Source: an uncultured Oscillospiraceae bacterium
GTDB lineage: Bacteria; Bacillota; Clostridia; Oscillospirales; Oscillospiraceae
Assembly (NCBI GenBank): GCA_947625045.1
Contig: CANQMW010000023.1
Span: forward strand, 1-46,412
DNA: 46,412 nucleotides
Direction: 5' to 3'
The position numbers and the translations under genes were made by a program. Positions 1 to 10,347 of this stretch are shown one piece after another. The notes under the pieces are model-generated. The model saw only the letters and a program-made list of their open reading frames with translations, ran no database searches and was not told the origin of the DNA. Each line of letters opens with the position of its first letter. Within the stretch, counting starts at the first letter, position 1.

Positions 1-2153
1 ACGGTGAAAACGGCGGCCTCGCCGTCACGGACGCGGACAGCCTCACGGTGAACGGCGGCGACATCTCCGGCGGTTCCGCCGGCATCGCCTGTACGGGCGA
101 TAACAGACCTACTATCAACGGCGGCAGCATCAGCGGCAAGGGCGGGGGCGGTATGGACATGAGCATCGGGGTCATGGCCTATAGCGGCCTGGTGCTCACC
201 GGCGGCGAGATCAGCGGCGGCGACGCCGGCGTCATGAGCATTGGCGATACGACGGTCACGGGCGGCAGCGTCACCGGTACGGAGGGCTTCGGCCTGCTGA
301 TAGGGGAGGATGGCTCCGCGTCTCTGTCCGGCGGCGCCTATGCCGGCGTGAGCGGCGCCGTGAGCTGCGGCGGCATCGAGATTCTCGGCTACCCGATAGA
401 GTCGGCCCTGACGGTGAATGACCTGCTGGCCTACGGCTATGGCTGGTACGGCGCCGACGGCGCGCTTCTGACGCCGGCGGCGGATGAGAAGACCCTGGCC
501 GGTCCCGTGACGGTAGGCCCCCTGCCCGTGGCCCCGGTGACGCCGGTGATGAAGGTGACGGGGGAGAATGTGCTTCTTTCCTCCAACCCCCTGGATATCG
601 ACCAGGAATATGACGCGCCCCTTACAGACGGAGCGCTGATAGAGGGCGGCATCGGTTACATCATGGTGCCGATAGAGTATTCGGTGCAGTTCCCCGACGC
701 GGGCGTGGTGACCGAGGAGTACTACCGGCACGACATCAGCTTTGGGCCGGACACGCCTGTCTATCACGTATATGACATCAAGATCACCGACCCCGCTATG
801 ACGGAGCTTACCGTGACCGTGTCCCACAACAACCCGGACGCGCCCACGCCGACGAAGGTCATCTTCCATACATATGCTGACTTCTACTGGAGTCTTACCG
901 ACAGCGCGGACAGCTGCTACTATGGAGAAGCTGCCGAGGACGAGTGGACATTTTACGTGGCGGAGGACGCGGGCGGCGTCACCATTGACCTGAGCGAGGC
1001 GGAGGGCGTGGAGCCCCTAATGAAGACCGGCACGGCTACGGACCTGGGCGGCGGCAAGTACACTCTTCACGGCGAGAACGGCGTGCTGGAGTTCACCCTG
1101 GTGTCCAACAGCATCAAAGTCAACGTCACCGGCGAGACGGACGGGCTCATCAAGGCATCCGAGTACGTGATGGATCGGAACGGCGAAAACTATTTCCGCG
1201 TCTATGTAAAGATAGGCTACACCGTGGTGCCGGTAGATGAGAACACCGCTGTGACGATGGGCTATCTCGATGAGGACGACGACGGGTCGGACTGCCTCCA
1301 CTACCACTTGAACGCGGACGCGGCGGCGGCCAACGGAGTGGACAGCGTGACGGTGCGAATCGAAAAACTCACCTCCGCCACCCTCTCGGTCAACGAGCCG
1401 GACGCCCTGCTGGCGGCGGACCCCTACGGCAGCGACAGAGGCCCCATTCTCACCGACGGAGACGTCATCCCGCCGGAGGGCGGGTGGCTGCTCACCAAAT
1501 CGGACTGGTGGTTCAGCGGCGACAACGATGAGTACGCCTATGACTGGCGGGCCGCGGCCTATGGAGAGCCCGGCAGCGAGATATATAAATGGACGTATGT
1601 CTATCCTCTCAAGGACGGCGCGGTGAATATCACCCTGGAACCCTCTGATGCGCCGGCCCACTGGGCGGAGGTGACCATTGATAATCCCGGTCACAGGGAG
1701 CTGTCCATAAGCGCCTATGCCGGCGACCAGGCGGCGCAGTTCAATTCCGATACGTATAGTGCGTCGATGATCGTGTCGAACTATATGTTTATTAGAGACA
1801 CGGCGGGCTCGCTGCGCAAGGCGGCGGACATCACCGACGTGGCGGGCGTCGAGAGCGTAGAGGAACACTCCTACTATCTCGAGTTGATCCTGGACCCGAC
1901 GGCGGAGAAGGTGTCCTTCACCGTGAAGGCCCCGGAGGGCACGGCCACACCCACGCCGGGACCCACGGCCACGCCGACACCCACGGCGGCCCCGACCGCG
2001 ACGGCGGCCCCGGCTGCTGCGGCCACGGCGGCTCCCGGCGCGACGAGCCCCAAGACCGGAGATGAGACGGCATTGGCGCCCTGGGCGCTGATGCTGCTGG
2101 GCTGCGGCGCGGCCCTCATAGCGGTGACCCTGCGGCGGCGGGCGAGAAGATGA
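1..2153 (+). CDS. Wall-anchored repeat surface protein (5' end missing)
   Basis: The frame is open from base 3, so the true start lies upstream; about 716 residues are visible. The first ~120 residues are short Gly-rich repeats of the GGxISGG / VTGGSVTG kind, typical of right-handed beta-helix surface proteins. Longer beta-rich regions follow, then a Thr/Pro/Ala linker (ATPTPGPTATPTPTAAP), an SPKTGDE sorting signal, a hydrophobic helix (WALMLLGCGAALIAVTL) and the basic tail RRRARR. This layout indicates sortase-mediated anchoring to peptidoglycan, with SPKTG replacing the usual LPxTG. The ligand and function are unknown. It ends 32 bases before the Sel1 gene start at 2186, so the two may be co-transcribed. 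Anchoring is well supported; an adhesin role is only inferred. Confidence 0.8.
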   Translation, partial: GENGGLAVTDADSLTVNGGDISGGSAGIACTGDNRPTINGGSISGKGGGGMDMSIGVMAYSGLVLTGGEISGGDAGVMSIGDTTVTGGSVTGTEGFGLLIGEDGSASLSGGAYAGVSGAVSCGGIEILGYPIESALTVNDLLAYGYGWYGADGALLTPAADEKTLAGPVTVGPLPVAPVTPVMKVTGENVLLSSNPLDIDQEYDAPLTDGALIEGGIGYIMVPIEYSVQFPDAGVVTEEYYRHDISFGPDTPVYHVYDIKITDPAMTELTVTVSHNNPDAPTPTKVIFHTYADFYWSLTDSADSCYYGEAAEDEWTFYVAEDAGGVTIDLSEAEGVEPLMKTGTATDLGGGKYTLHGENGVLEFTLVSNSIKVNVTGETDGLIKASEYVMDRNGENYFRVYVKIGYTVVPVDENTAVTMGYLDEDDDGSDCLHYHLNADAAAANGVDSVTVRIEKLTSATLSVNEPDALLAADPYGSDRGPILTDGDVIPPEGGWLLTKSDWWFSGDNDEYAYDWRAAAYGEPGSEIYKWTYVYPLKDGAVNITLEPSDAPAHWAEVTIDNPGHRELSISAYAGDQAAQFNSDTYSASMIVSNYMFIRDTAGSLRKAADITDVAGVESVEEHSYYLELILDPTAEKVSFTVKAPEGTATPTPGPTATPTPTAAPTATAAPAAAATAAPGATSPKTGDETALAPWALMLLGCGAALIAVTLRRRARR

Positions 2154-2185
2154 CGGAACGGATGAAAAGGAAAGGAGAACAGACG

Positions 2186-5089
2186 ATGAGCATCAAGAAG
2201 ATATTGGCATTCATCCTGGCGGCGGCCATGGTATTGGGCCTGAGCCCCGCGGCACTGGCGTCGGAGGACCCCGCCGGGCTCTATGAGCAGGGGCGGGACG
2301 CCTTTGACGCGGGCGACATGGAAGGCGCGCTGGAGCTCTTTCAGGCCGCGGCGGAGGCCGGCGAAGTCAAGGCCGACGGTATGCTGGCGTACATGTATCT
2401 CACAGGCGAGGGCACAGAGGCGGACCCGGAGCTGGCCTTTCAGTGGGCCAGCCAGGGCGCGGAGCAGGGCGACGTCTACGCCCAGGGGCTGCTGGGGAAT
2501 ATGTATATCACCGGCGAGGGCGTCGAGAAAAACCCGGAGCTTGCCCGGCAGTGGTTTGAAAAGGCCGCGGCCCAGGACGATATCACGTCCGTGCTGAACC
2601 TGGGTCAGATGTACGAGTTGGGTGAAGGTGTGGAGCAGGACAGCGCCAAGGCGACGGAGCTCTATCAGAGGGGGGCTGATCTGGGGAACTATTACGGCCT
2701 TTACAGGCTCGCCGATATGTACCGGGAGGGCACCGGTTTGGAACAGGACTATGATGAGGCCATGCGCCTTTATCAGCTTGTGATGGACGAGTCGCCTCAG
2801 GATGAGTACCGGGCCTGGGCGGCGTTGGAGCTGGGCTATATGGTCGGAAATGGCGTGGGCGTGGAGAAAGATGTGGACAGGGCCGTGGAGCTCTATGAGA
2901 TCGCGGCGGACCTGGGCGAGGCAACCGCCATCAATAACCTGGCCGTGATGTACTTCCGCGGCACGGGCGTGGAGCAGGACTGGGCCAAAACGCTGGAGCT
3001 GAGCCGGCAGGCGGCGGAGGCCGGAAATCCCGGCGGAATGGAGTTCGTGGGCGAATTCTATGAAGAGGGCTACGGCGTGGTGGACGTGGACTATGCCCAG
3101 GCGGCGGAATGGTACCAGAAAGCCGTGGACGAGGGCAATGTCGAGGCCATGTACCGGCTGGGCAAGCTCTATGACAATGGCCAGGGCGTGGAAAAGGATG
3201 AGGTCAAAGCGGAGGAACTGTACGGTCAGGCCTTTGATATCCTCTCGGCTGACGACGAGCTTGCGGACGCCACGACCCAGCGCCTTTTGGGCGGGATGTA
3301 TCTTGTAGGCCGGGGCACGGAGCCGGACTATGACAAGGCCCTGGAGCTTTTGACCCGGGCCACTGACAACGGGGACATGCTGGCGCCGAGCGATCTGGGG
3401 TATATGTACTATTCCGGCGAGGGTGTGGAGCAGGATTACGCCAAAGCGCTGGAGTGGTTCACCCTGGGGGCGGAGCGGCAGGATTCCTACGCCATGGTGA
3501 ACCTGGGGTATATGTACTATAATGGCGAGGGTGTGGATCAGGACTACGCCAAAGCGGCGGAGTGCTACGAGGCCGCGGCGGCGCTGAGCAGCGCCCTCGC
3601 GGGGGAGCATCTCTCCGAGATGTATTATTACGGCGAAGGCGTGGAGCAGGACGACGCCAAGGCTCTCCAGTGGTCGGAGAAGGCCGCGGCAGGCGCGGGC
3701 GACAACGAGATACGGGGTGTGGCCGCCTTTAACACCGGCTTGTTCTATGACGACGGCATCGGCACGGAGGAGGATAACGCCAAGGCCGTGGAGTATTATA
3801 CCCGTGCGATGGACCTGGGCAACGCCGGCGCCGCGTACAACCTGGGTATGATGTATAATAACGGCGACGGTGTGGAGCAGGACTACGACAAGGCCGTGGA
3901 GTATTACACCCAGGCGGTGGACCTGGGCGAAGCCAGCGCGATGGTGAATCTGGGTTATATGTACAGCCAAGGCGAGGGCGTGGAACAGGACTATGAAAAA
4001 GCCTTTGAGCTCTACAGCCAAGCGGCGGAGCTGGGCAGCAGCATGGCCCAAAATAACCTGGGCGATCTGTACGAGAACGGCTACGGCGTGGAGCAGGACT
4101 ATGACAAGGCTGTTGAGCTCTATACCCAAGCCGCGGACGCGGGCAATAGCAGGGCCATGATAAACCTGGGCTATATGTACCGCGACGGCGAGGGCGTGGA
4201 GCAGGACTATGATAAGGCCGTGGCGTATTACACCAAGGCGATAGACCTGGGCAGCGCCAGCGCCATGGTGAGCCTGGGCTATATGTACAGCCATGGCGAG
4301 GGCGTGGAGAAGGATAAGGAAAAGGCCTTTGAACTCTACAGCCAGGCGGCGGAGCTGGGCAACGGGCTGGCGATGGCTAACCTGGCGGAGTTCTACCTGT
4401 ACGGCAAGGGCGTGGAGCGGGACGCCGCCAAGGCCCTGGAGCTGGCCCGGCAGGCCGCGGACGCGGGCGAATCCAACGGCATGTGGCTGTTAGGCAAACT
4501 CTATGACGAGGGCTACGGCGCGGTGGATATCGATGACGCCAAGGCCGTGGAGTGGTACGAAAAGGCCCTGGAGGCGGACGATGAAAACGTCGAAGCCATG
4601 GTATGGCTGGCCTCCATGTACGCCGATGGCGATGGCGTGGAGCAGGACGACGCCAAGGCCCAGGAGCTCTATGCCCAGGCCGCCGCTCTGCTGCAGGAGT
4701 GGGAAGAGGAGGACGATCTTTCTGCCAGCGAGCAGTACGCGCTGGGCATGATGTATCTCTATGGCGACGGCGTGGAAGAGGATGACGCCAAGGCCGTGGA
4801 GCTTTTGACCGCCGCGGCGGAGGACGACGACCCGGACGCCCTGTTCGCTTTGGGCGGCTGCTATATCCTCGGCAAGGGCGTGGAGCAGGACTATAACAAG
4901 GCTGTGGAATATTTGACCGCCGCGGCCGGATGGAGCGATCCCTTTGCCACCTTCACGCTGGGGACCTTGTACCTGAGCGGCCAGGGTGTGGAGCAGGACG
5001 AGGCGAAGGGCCGGGAGCTGCTTGAAAAGGCGGCTGTGCTGGGCGTCGAGGATGCCGTCCAGCTGCTGGAGCAGTTCAACGAAGAGTAA
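2186..5089 (+). CDS. Large secreted Sel1-repeat protein
   Basis: The protein has 967 residues. I place the start at 2186 because AAAGGAGAA precedes it and the product then begins MSIKKILAFILAAAMVLG...ALA-SE, a signal peptide with an AxA cleavage site. Almost all the rest is Sel1-like helical repeats of about 36 residues, with cores such as GVEQDYAKA...YYTQAADLG and AMxNLGYMYxxGEG, roughly 25 copies. The proteins are very acidic. Sel1/TPR-like solenoids bind other proteins; no catalytic domain is visible. It is followed 18 bases later by a second, longer Sel1 protein with a near-identical signal region, so the pair probably arose by duplication and acts outside the membrane. The partner is unknown, though the tandem small-peptide genes downstream are suggestive. 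Confidence 0.9.
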   Translation: MSIKKILAFILAAAMVLGLSPAALASEDPAGLYEQGRDAFDAGDMEGALELFQAAAEAGEVKADGMLAYMYLTGEGTEADPELAFQWASQGAEQGDVYAQGLLGNMYITGEGVEKNPELARQWFEKAAAQDDITSVLNLGQMYELGEGVEQDSAKATELYQRGADLGNYYGLYRLADMYREGTGLEQDYDEAMRLYQLVMDESPQDEYRAWAALELGYMVGNGVGVEKDVDRAVELYEIAADLGEATAINNLAVMYFRGTGVEQDWAKTLELSRQAAEAGNPGGMEFVGEFYEEGYGVVDVDYAQAAEWYQKAVDEGNVEAMYRLGKLYDNGQGVEKDEVKAEELYGQAFDILSADDELADATTQRLLGGMYLVGRGTEPDYDKALELLTRATDNGDMLAPSDLGYMYYSGEGVEQDYAKALEWFTLGAERQDSYAMVNLGYMYYNGEGVDQDYAKAAECYEAAAALSSALAGEHLSEMYYYGEGVEQDDAKALQWSEKAAAGAGDNEIRGVAAFNTGLFYDDGIGTEEDNAKAVEYYTRAMDLGNAGAAYNLGMMYNNGDGVEQDYDKAVEYYTQAVDLGEASAMVNLGYMYSQGEGVEQDYEKAFELYSQAAELGSSMAQNNLGDLYENGYGVEQDYDKAVELYTQAADAGNSRAMINLGYMYRDGEGVEQDYDKAVAYYTKAIDLGSASAMVSLGYMYSHGEGVEKDKEKAFELYSQAAELGNGLAMANLAEFYLYGKGVERDAAKALELARQAADAGESNGMWLLGKLYDEGYGAVDIDDAKAVEWYEKALEADDENVEAMVWLASMYADGDGVEQDDAKAQELYAQAAALLQEWEEEDDLSASEQYALGMMYLYGDGVEEDDAKAVELLTAAAEDDDPDALFALGGCYILGKGVEQDYNKAVEYLTAAAGWSDPFATFTLGTLYLSGQGVEQDEAKGRELLEKAAVLGVEDAVQLLEQFNEE

Positions 5090-5107
5090 GCAGGGGAGGT
5101 ACATAAA

Positions 5108-8100
5108 ATGAAGCTTCGGAAGGTATTGGCGTTTATTTTGGCGGCGGCTATGCTGCTGGGCCTGTGCGCGGGCTGCGGAAAAAAGCCCGAGGAGATGTAC
5201 GACGAGGCCATGGAGGCCATAGCGGGCGGCGACGCCGCCAAGGGCGAGGAGCTGCTTGAAAAGGCGGCGGAGAAGGACTATGCCCCCGCCAGCGCTGCGC
5301 TGGGCGACATGTACGCCAGCGGCGACGGCGTGGAGGAGGACCTGGCCAAGGCCGCGGAGATGTACCAGAAGGCTGCGGACGGCGGCGACGGCGAAAGCAT
5401 GCTCCGCTTGGGCGCGATGTACGCCATGGGCAAAGGCGTGGAGCAGGACGAGACCAGGGCCTTTGAGCTGTTCACCGCGGCGGCGGAGCTGACCCCCGAC
5501 GCCTACGGCAACCTGGGCGTTGCCTACTTCAACGGCGAGGGCACGGAGCAGGACTATGCCAAGGCCGCGGAGTGCTGGACCAAAGGCGTGGAGGAATGCG
5601 CCGAGGGGCAGTTCAAGACCCAGTGCGCCCAGAACCTGGCGGAGTCCTATTTCTTCGGCCGGGGCACGGAGCAGAGCTTTGAGAAGTCTCTTGAACTGTT
5701 CACGCAGGCCGGGTCGGCCGGCTCCGCCTACGCTCAGCAGTTCGTGGGCCGGTTTTATGACTTTGGCTACGGCGTAGTGGACATAGACCATGCTCAGGCG
5801 GCGGAGTGGTACCGGAAGGCCGCGGACCAGGGCGACGCGGGCGGCATGATCTTCCTGGGCGACCTTTACGCCAGCGGTTTGGGCGTGGAGCAGGACGAGG
5901 CAAAAGCCGATGAACTCTACAGCCAGGCGCTGGAGGCCCTAACGGAGGAAGGCGAGGACACCCAGTATTACAACGGCTATTTCCTCCTGGGGTATATTTA
6001 TAAGTACGGCCTGGGCGTGGAGGAAGACGCCGACAAGGCCCTGGAGTACTTCACTTCCTCTGCGGAGATCGGCGACCCGGACGGCATGTACGACCTGGCC
6101 CGGTGCTATTACGAAGCGGGCGAGTACGACAAGGCCCTGGAGCTTATGAACCAGTGCGCGGACATGAACATGCCCGAGGCCATGGTGTCGCTGGGCGCCA
6201 TGTACTACTACGGCTATGGCGTGGAGCAGGACTATCCCAAGGCCCTGGAGCTGTTTGACGCGGCCGAGGCCCTGGATGAGCCTAACGTCTGCCTCTTTCT
6301 GGCTGACATGTATATGTACGGCTACGGCGTGGAGAAGGACTATGCCAAGGCGCGGGCGTATTATGAGCAGGCCATGACCCTCACCGGGCTGGACGACAAC
6401 ATCCTGGGTTACGCTTTGGAGAACGACGGCTGGTTCTACGACTACGGCATGGGCGTGGAGATGGACAAGGAAAAGGCCTTTGAGCTTTACACCCAGTCCG
6501 CGGAGTTGGGCTATAAGGACGGCCAGACCTCTCTGGGCCGGTACTATGACTACGGCTACGGCGTGGTGGACGTGGACTATCTGAAGGCCGCGGAGTGGTA
6601 CCAGAAGGCCGCGGACCAGGGCGACGCCGAGGCCATGGTGTATCTGGGCTGGCTCTATGAGCAGGGCCAGGGCGTGGAGATGGATAAGGACAAGGCCGCG
6701 GAGCTCTTTGCCCAGGCATTTGAGACCGCCTCGGAGGACGAAGACTACAGCTACAACGCGCTGGTGCTGGGCTATCTCTACGAAAACGGCGAGGGCGTGG
6801 AGCAGGACGATGAAAAGGCCCTGGGATACTTCAACGCCGCGGCGGAGGACGATATCTTTGAGGCGGAGTGCCACGCGGGCATGATGTACATCCTGGGTTA
6901 TGGCACGGAAAAGGATGAGGCCAAGGGCCTGGAGATGCTGGAGGACGCGGCGGCGCACGGCGTGCCGGAGGCCTACGGCTACATGGCTCGGGTCTACCGG
7001 ACCGGCGCCGGCGTGGAGCAGGACCTGGCCAAGGCCAGGGAGCTCTACGAGCAGGGCGCGGCCATGGACGACATGTGGTCCATGACGGCCCTTGGTGACA
7101 TGTATAACAACGCCGAGGGCGTGGATATGGACAAGGCCAAGGCCTTTGAATACTACAGCCAGGCCGCGGAGGACGGCGACGCCGACGCCATGTACGCGGT
7201 GGGCGATTTCTATGCCAACGGCCACGGCGTGGTGGATGTGGACCTGGATCAGGCGGCGGCGTGGTATGAAAAGGCCGCCGAACAGGACCAGCCGGAGGCC
7301 ATGTATTACCTGGCAAAGCTCTATGAAGACGGCAAGGGCGTGGAGAAGGACGAGGCCAAGGCGGCGGAGCTTCGCGAGAGCCTGGCCGCTATGCTCACCG
7401 CTGTGGACGAAAGCGGGCTGGACGCCTCTGAAAAGTGGGTCCTGGGCAAGCTCTATGAGCACGGCTACGGCGTGGAGGAGGACTATGGCCGGGCGGCGGA
7501 GCTGTTTGAGAAGGCCGCGGCCCAGGGCTATACCGGCGCTCTGAGCGCTCTGGGCTATATGTATGCCAACGGCGAAGGCGTGGAGCAGGACTACGCCAAG
7601 GCCATTGAGCTTTACACCCAGGCCGCGGAGAAGGGCGAAGAAATGGCCATCAACAACCTGGGCTCTATGTACGATCGCGGCCAGGGCGTAGAGCAAGACT
7701 ATGCCAAGGCTGTGGAGTATTACGCTCGGGCGGCGGAGCTGGGCCTCGTCGGCGCGATGTTCAACCTGGGCGTGATGTACGAGTATGGCGAGGGCGTGGA
7801 ACAGGACTACGCCAAGGCTGCGGAGTACTATGCCCAGGCGGCGGAACAGGGCAACACGAATGCCATGGTGAACCTGGGCAATCTTTACGACAACGGCCAG
7901 GGCGTGGAACAGGACTACGCCAAGGCCTTTGAGCTCTTCAGCCAGGCGGCGGAACAGGGCGTCCCTGAGGCCATGTACAACCTGGGCTCGATGTACTATT
8001 ACGGCGAGGGCGTGGAACAGGACTACGCTAAGGCCTTTGAGTTCTACAGCCAGGTGGCGGAACAGGGCGTCCCCGAGGCCATGTACAACCTGGGCTATAT

Positions 8101-10051
8101 GTACAAGCATGGCCAGGGCGTGGAGCCTGACATGACCAAGGCCCTGGACTATTACGAGAAGGCGGCGGACCTGGGCAGCACCAACGCCATGAACATTGTG
8201 GCCGACGCCTATAACTACGCCGACGGCAGGGAGCTGGACAAGGCAAAGGCCTTTGAGCTCTACAGCCAGGCCGCGGATGCAGGCGACGCCGACGCCATGT
8301 ACATGGTGGGCGACTTCTACGAAAACGGCTACGGCGCGGTGGACGCAGACCCGGCCCAGGCGGCCCAGTGGTATGAAAAGGCCGCCGAACAGGACCAGCC
8401 GGAGGCCATCTATGCCCTGGCAAGGCTCTATAAGAGCGGCAAGGGCGTGGAAAAGGACGGGGCCAAGGCCCAGGAGCTTCGGGAGAGCCTGGCCGCCCAG
8501 CTCACGGAAAAGGCGGAAGAGGACCTCACCGCCGCCGAGACGCGGATACTGGCTCATCTTTATTACTATGGCTACGGCGTGGAGGAAGACTACGAAACGG
8601 CCTTTGCGCTCTACACTGCCGCCGTGGAGGACGGCTGCTGGCGGGCGGCGGAGGACGTGGGCGACATGTATTACTTCGGCGAGGGCGTGGAACAAGACTA
8701 CGAAAAGGCCGCGGACTATACGCGCCGGGCGGCGGAGCACGGCATCCCCAGCGCCATGTACAACATGGGCGTACTGTATAAAAACGGCGAGGGCGTGGAG
8801 CAGGACTATACCAAGGCTGTGGAGTATTACACCCGGGCGGCGGAGCTGGGGAACGCCTCCGCCGCATATAACCTGGGCTTGGCGTATTCCCGCGGCCAGG
8901 GCGTGGAACAGGACTATGGCAAGTCCATGGAGTACTACAGCCAGGCCGCGGAACTGGGCCACAGCATGGCCGTCAACAACATGGGCGTGATGTACGGCCG
9001 CGGCGAGGGCGTGGAAAAAGACTACGGCAAGGCCGCGGAGCTCTTCGCCCAGGCCGTGGAGATGGGCAACAGCCTGGCCGCGTCGAACCTGGCCAATTTC
9101 TATTACTACGGCAAGGGCGTGGAGGTGGACCTGGACAAGAGCTTTGAGCTCTGCAACAAGGCGCTGGAGCTGGACGAGGATAACACCTCGGCCATGGAGG
9201 CCCTGGGGGAGTTCTATCTGTTCGGAAAGGGCTCTGTTGAGGTGGACTACGCCCAGGCGGCGGAGTGGTTTGAAAAGGCCGCTCAGGACGATGACGAGGA
9301 GGCCACCTACTACCTGGCGGTCATGTACGCCAACGGCGAGGGCGTGGAGCAGGACGAGGCGAAGGCTCAGGAGCTCTACGAGAGCTTGGCCGCAAGCCTT
9401 ACCCAGGAGGAGGAAGAGGACGGCCTGGGCTCCAGCGAAAAGCGCATCCTGGCCTATCTCTACCGGGACGGCAAGGGCCTGGAACAGGACGAGGCCAAAG
9501 CTGTGGAGCTTCTGACCTCCGCCGTGGAAGAGGACGAAAACTACCAAGCGGCCTACTCCCTGGGCAACTGCTATCTGGACGGCCAGGGCGTGGACCAGGA
9601 CAGCGCCAAAGCGGCGGAGCTCCTTTCGCTGGCCGCGGTCCACGGCGAGACCGGCGCCGCCGGCAAGCTGGGGTACATATACCTCAACGGTGTGGGCGTG
9701 GACCAGAACTATGAGGAAGCGCTCCGGTGGCTGCAGCTGGGCGTGGATATGGGCGACCCCTACTGCCAGATGCTCCTGGGAGGTATGTATGTCGCTGGCA
9801 TCGGCGTGGAACAGGACGGCGAAAAGGGCGTCGCCCTGCTGGAGGAGTCTCTGGACGGGCAGACCGCGGGCTGGTATATCCTGGGTGTGGCCTATGAGGA
9901 CGGCGAGGGCGTGGAGCCGGATATGGATAAGGCCCTGGAGTACTACGCCAAGGGCGCGGAGGCCGGGGACGAATCGTGCGCTCAGCGTCTGGAGGACCTG
10001 GCGGCGGAAGCGGAAGCGCCCGCCGCCAGCGAGCCCCCTGCCGGGGACTGA
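5108..10051 (+). CDS. Giant Sel1-repeat lipoprotein
   Basis: The protein has 1,647 residues. It starts at an ATG preceded by GGGGAGGT. The N-terminus MKLRKVLAFILAAAMLLGLCAGC carries a lipobox (LCAGC) with the lipidated Cys at residue 23, so it should be tethered to the outer face of the membrane. The remainder is about 40 Sel1 repeats (GVEQDYAKA..., GDADAMYxVGDFYxNGYG). Several higher-order blocks recur, for example GYGVVDVDYxxAAEWYxKAA near residues 220, 485 and 710. The C-terminus is a short Ala/Glu/Pro tail. The length far exceeds ordinary Sel1 proteins (usually a few hundred residues). No enzymatic domain is visible. It is probably an extracytoplasmic scaffold; its gene lies 78 bases upstream of the peptide array. 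Confidence 0.9.
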   Translation: MKLRKVLAFILAAAMLLGLCAGCGKKPEEMYDEAMEAIAGGDAAKGEELLEKAAEKDYAPASAALGDMYASGDGVEEDLAKAAEMYQKAADGGDGESMLRLGAMYAMGKGVEQDETRAFELFTAAAELTPDAYGNLGVAYFNGEGTEQDYAKAAECWTKGVEECAEGQFKTQCAQNLAESYFFGRGTEQSFEKSLELFTQAGSAGSAYAQQFVGRFYDFGYGVVDIDHAQAAEWYRKAADQGDAGGMIFLGDLYASGLGVEQDEAKADELYSQALEALTEEGEDTQYYNGYFLLGYIYKYGLGVEEDADKALEYFTSSAEIGDPDGMYDLARCYYEAGEYDKALELMNQCADMNMPEAMVSLGAMYYYGYGVEQDYPKALELFDAAEALDEPNVCLFLADMYMYGYGVEKDYAKARAYYEQAMTLTGLDDNILGYALENDGWFYDYGMGVEMDKEKAFELYTQSAELGYKDGQTSLGRYYDYGYGVVDVDYLKAAEWYQKAADQGDAEAMVYLGWLYEQGQGVEMDKDKAAELFAQAFETASEDEDYSYNALVLGYLYENGEGVEQDDEKALGYFNAAAEDDIFEAECHAGMMYILGYGTEKDEAKGLEMLEDAAAHGVPEAYGYMARVYRTGAGVEQDLAKARELYEQGAAMDDMWSMTALGDMYNNAEGVDMDKAKAFEYYSQAAEDGDADAMYAVGDFYANGHGVVDVDLDQAAAWYEKAAEQDQPEAMYYLAKLYEDGKGVEKDEAKAAELRESLAAMLTAVDESGLDASEKWVLGKLYEHGYGVEEDYGRAAELFEKAAAQGYTGALSALGYMYANGEGVEQDYAKAIELYTQAAEKGEEMAINNLGSMYDRGQGVEQDYAKAVEYYARAAELGLVGAMFNLGVMYEYGEGVEQDYAKAAEYYAQAAEQGNTNAMVNLGNLYDNGQGVEQDYAKAFELFSQAAEQGVPEAMYNLGSMYYYGEGVEQDYAKAFEFYSQVAEQGVPEAMYNLGYMYKHGQGVEPDMTKALDYYEKAADLGSTNAMNIVADAYNYADGRELDKAKAFELYSQAADAGDADAMYMVGDFYENGYGAVDADPAQAAQWYEKAAEQDQPEAIYALARLYKSGKGVEKDGAKAQELRESLAAQLTEKAEEDLTAAETRILAHLYYYGYGVEEDYETAFALYTAAVEDGCWRAAEDVGDMYYFGEGVEQDYEKAADYTRRAAEHGIPSAMYNMGVLYKNGEGVEQDYTKAVEYYTRAAELGNASAAYNLGLAYSRGQGVEQDYGKSMEYYSQAAELGHSMAVNNMGVMYGRGEGVEKDYGKAAELFAQAVEMGNSLAASNLANFYYYGKGVEVDLDKSFELCNKALELDEDNTSAMEALGEFYLFGKGSVEVDYAQAAEWFEKAAQDDDEEATYYLAVMYANGEGVEQDEAKAQELYESLAASLTQEEEEDGLGSSEKRILAYLYRDGKGLEQDEAKAVELLTSAVEEDENYQAAYSLGNCYLDGQGVDQDSAKAAELLSLAAVHGETGAAGKLGYIYLNGVGVDQNYEEALRWLQLGVDMGDPYCQMLLGGMYVAGIGVEQDGEKGVALLEESLDGQTAGWYILGVAYEDGEGVEPDMDKALEYYAKGAEAGDESCAQRLEDLAAEAEAPAASEPPAGD

Positions 10052-10129
10052 AAAAATCTTTCGGGGCCGCTGGCCCTTTGGGCTTTCTGAAACGTATAAA
10101 GAGACAGAGAACGGAAAAGGAGAACGACT

Positions 10130-10339
10130 ATGGGCGATAACGAGAACAAGAGAGCCTCCGGGGCGCTGCCCGACGAGGCGCTGGAAAATGTCGCCGGAGG
10201 GAAAATCTCTCAGGATTTTTTTAAAGAGAGATATTGCCAGGGCTGCTGCCATGTTGATGTTGACTGTCCCTACGGCACTCAGATGGATGCCGTGATAGCA
10301 ATGGGCGGTGCTTCGCAGTGCCCAAGCAAGGAGGCTTGA
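10130..10339 (+). CDS. Double-glycine leader Cys-rich peptide 1
   Basis: This 69-residue peptide has SD AAGGAGAAC 4 bases before the ATG. The leader MGDNENKRASGALPDEALENVAGG ends in Gly-Gly, the classic cleavage point of C39-type bacteriocin exporters. The core after GG contains CQGCCHVDVDCPYG and ends QCPSKEA, a pattern C-x2-C-C-H-x4-C-P...C-P-S-K shared with the next three genes. Such leaders are typical of ribosomally made natural products and bacteriocins; this core family I do not recognise. Its stop is 3 bases before the next start, so the genes form an operon. It could be a toxin, a signal, or a metal-binding peptide. Confidence 0.8.
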   Translation: MGDNENKRASGALPDEALENVAGGKISQDFFKERYCQGCCHVDVDCPYGTQMDAVIAMGGASQCPSKEA

Positions 10340-10347
10340 CCTATGAA
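10322..10347 (+). repeat. 26-bp direct repeat, copy 1
   Basis: The 26 bases are identical to 10786-10811. The unit covers the last codons of one peptide gene (Pro-Ser-Lys-Glu-Ala-stop), the AAGGAGG ribosome binding site and the start codon of the next gene. It shows that the array grew by duplication of gene-plus-junction units. Confidence 0.9.

Noticed and set aside
2186-10051. CRISPR-like regular repeats
   Set aside because: The periodicity of about 108 bases is in frame and encodes 36-residue Sel1 repeats; no constant direct repeats with unique spacers exist.
10064-10079. Hairpin GGGCC-GCT-GGCCC after the lipoprotein gene
   Set aside because: The stem is only 5 bp and lacks a proper T-tract, so I did not call a terminator; the Sel1 and peptide genes may be one transcript.
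1874-10252. Very long open frames on the minus strand opposite the Sel1 genes (806, 433 and 1,437 codons)
   Set aside because: They mirror the 108-base repeat and GC-rich codon pattern of the Sel1 genes, have no start signals of their own, and their products are repetitive His/Leu/Val sequences with no family. Shadow frames.
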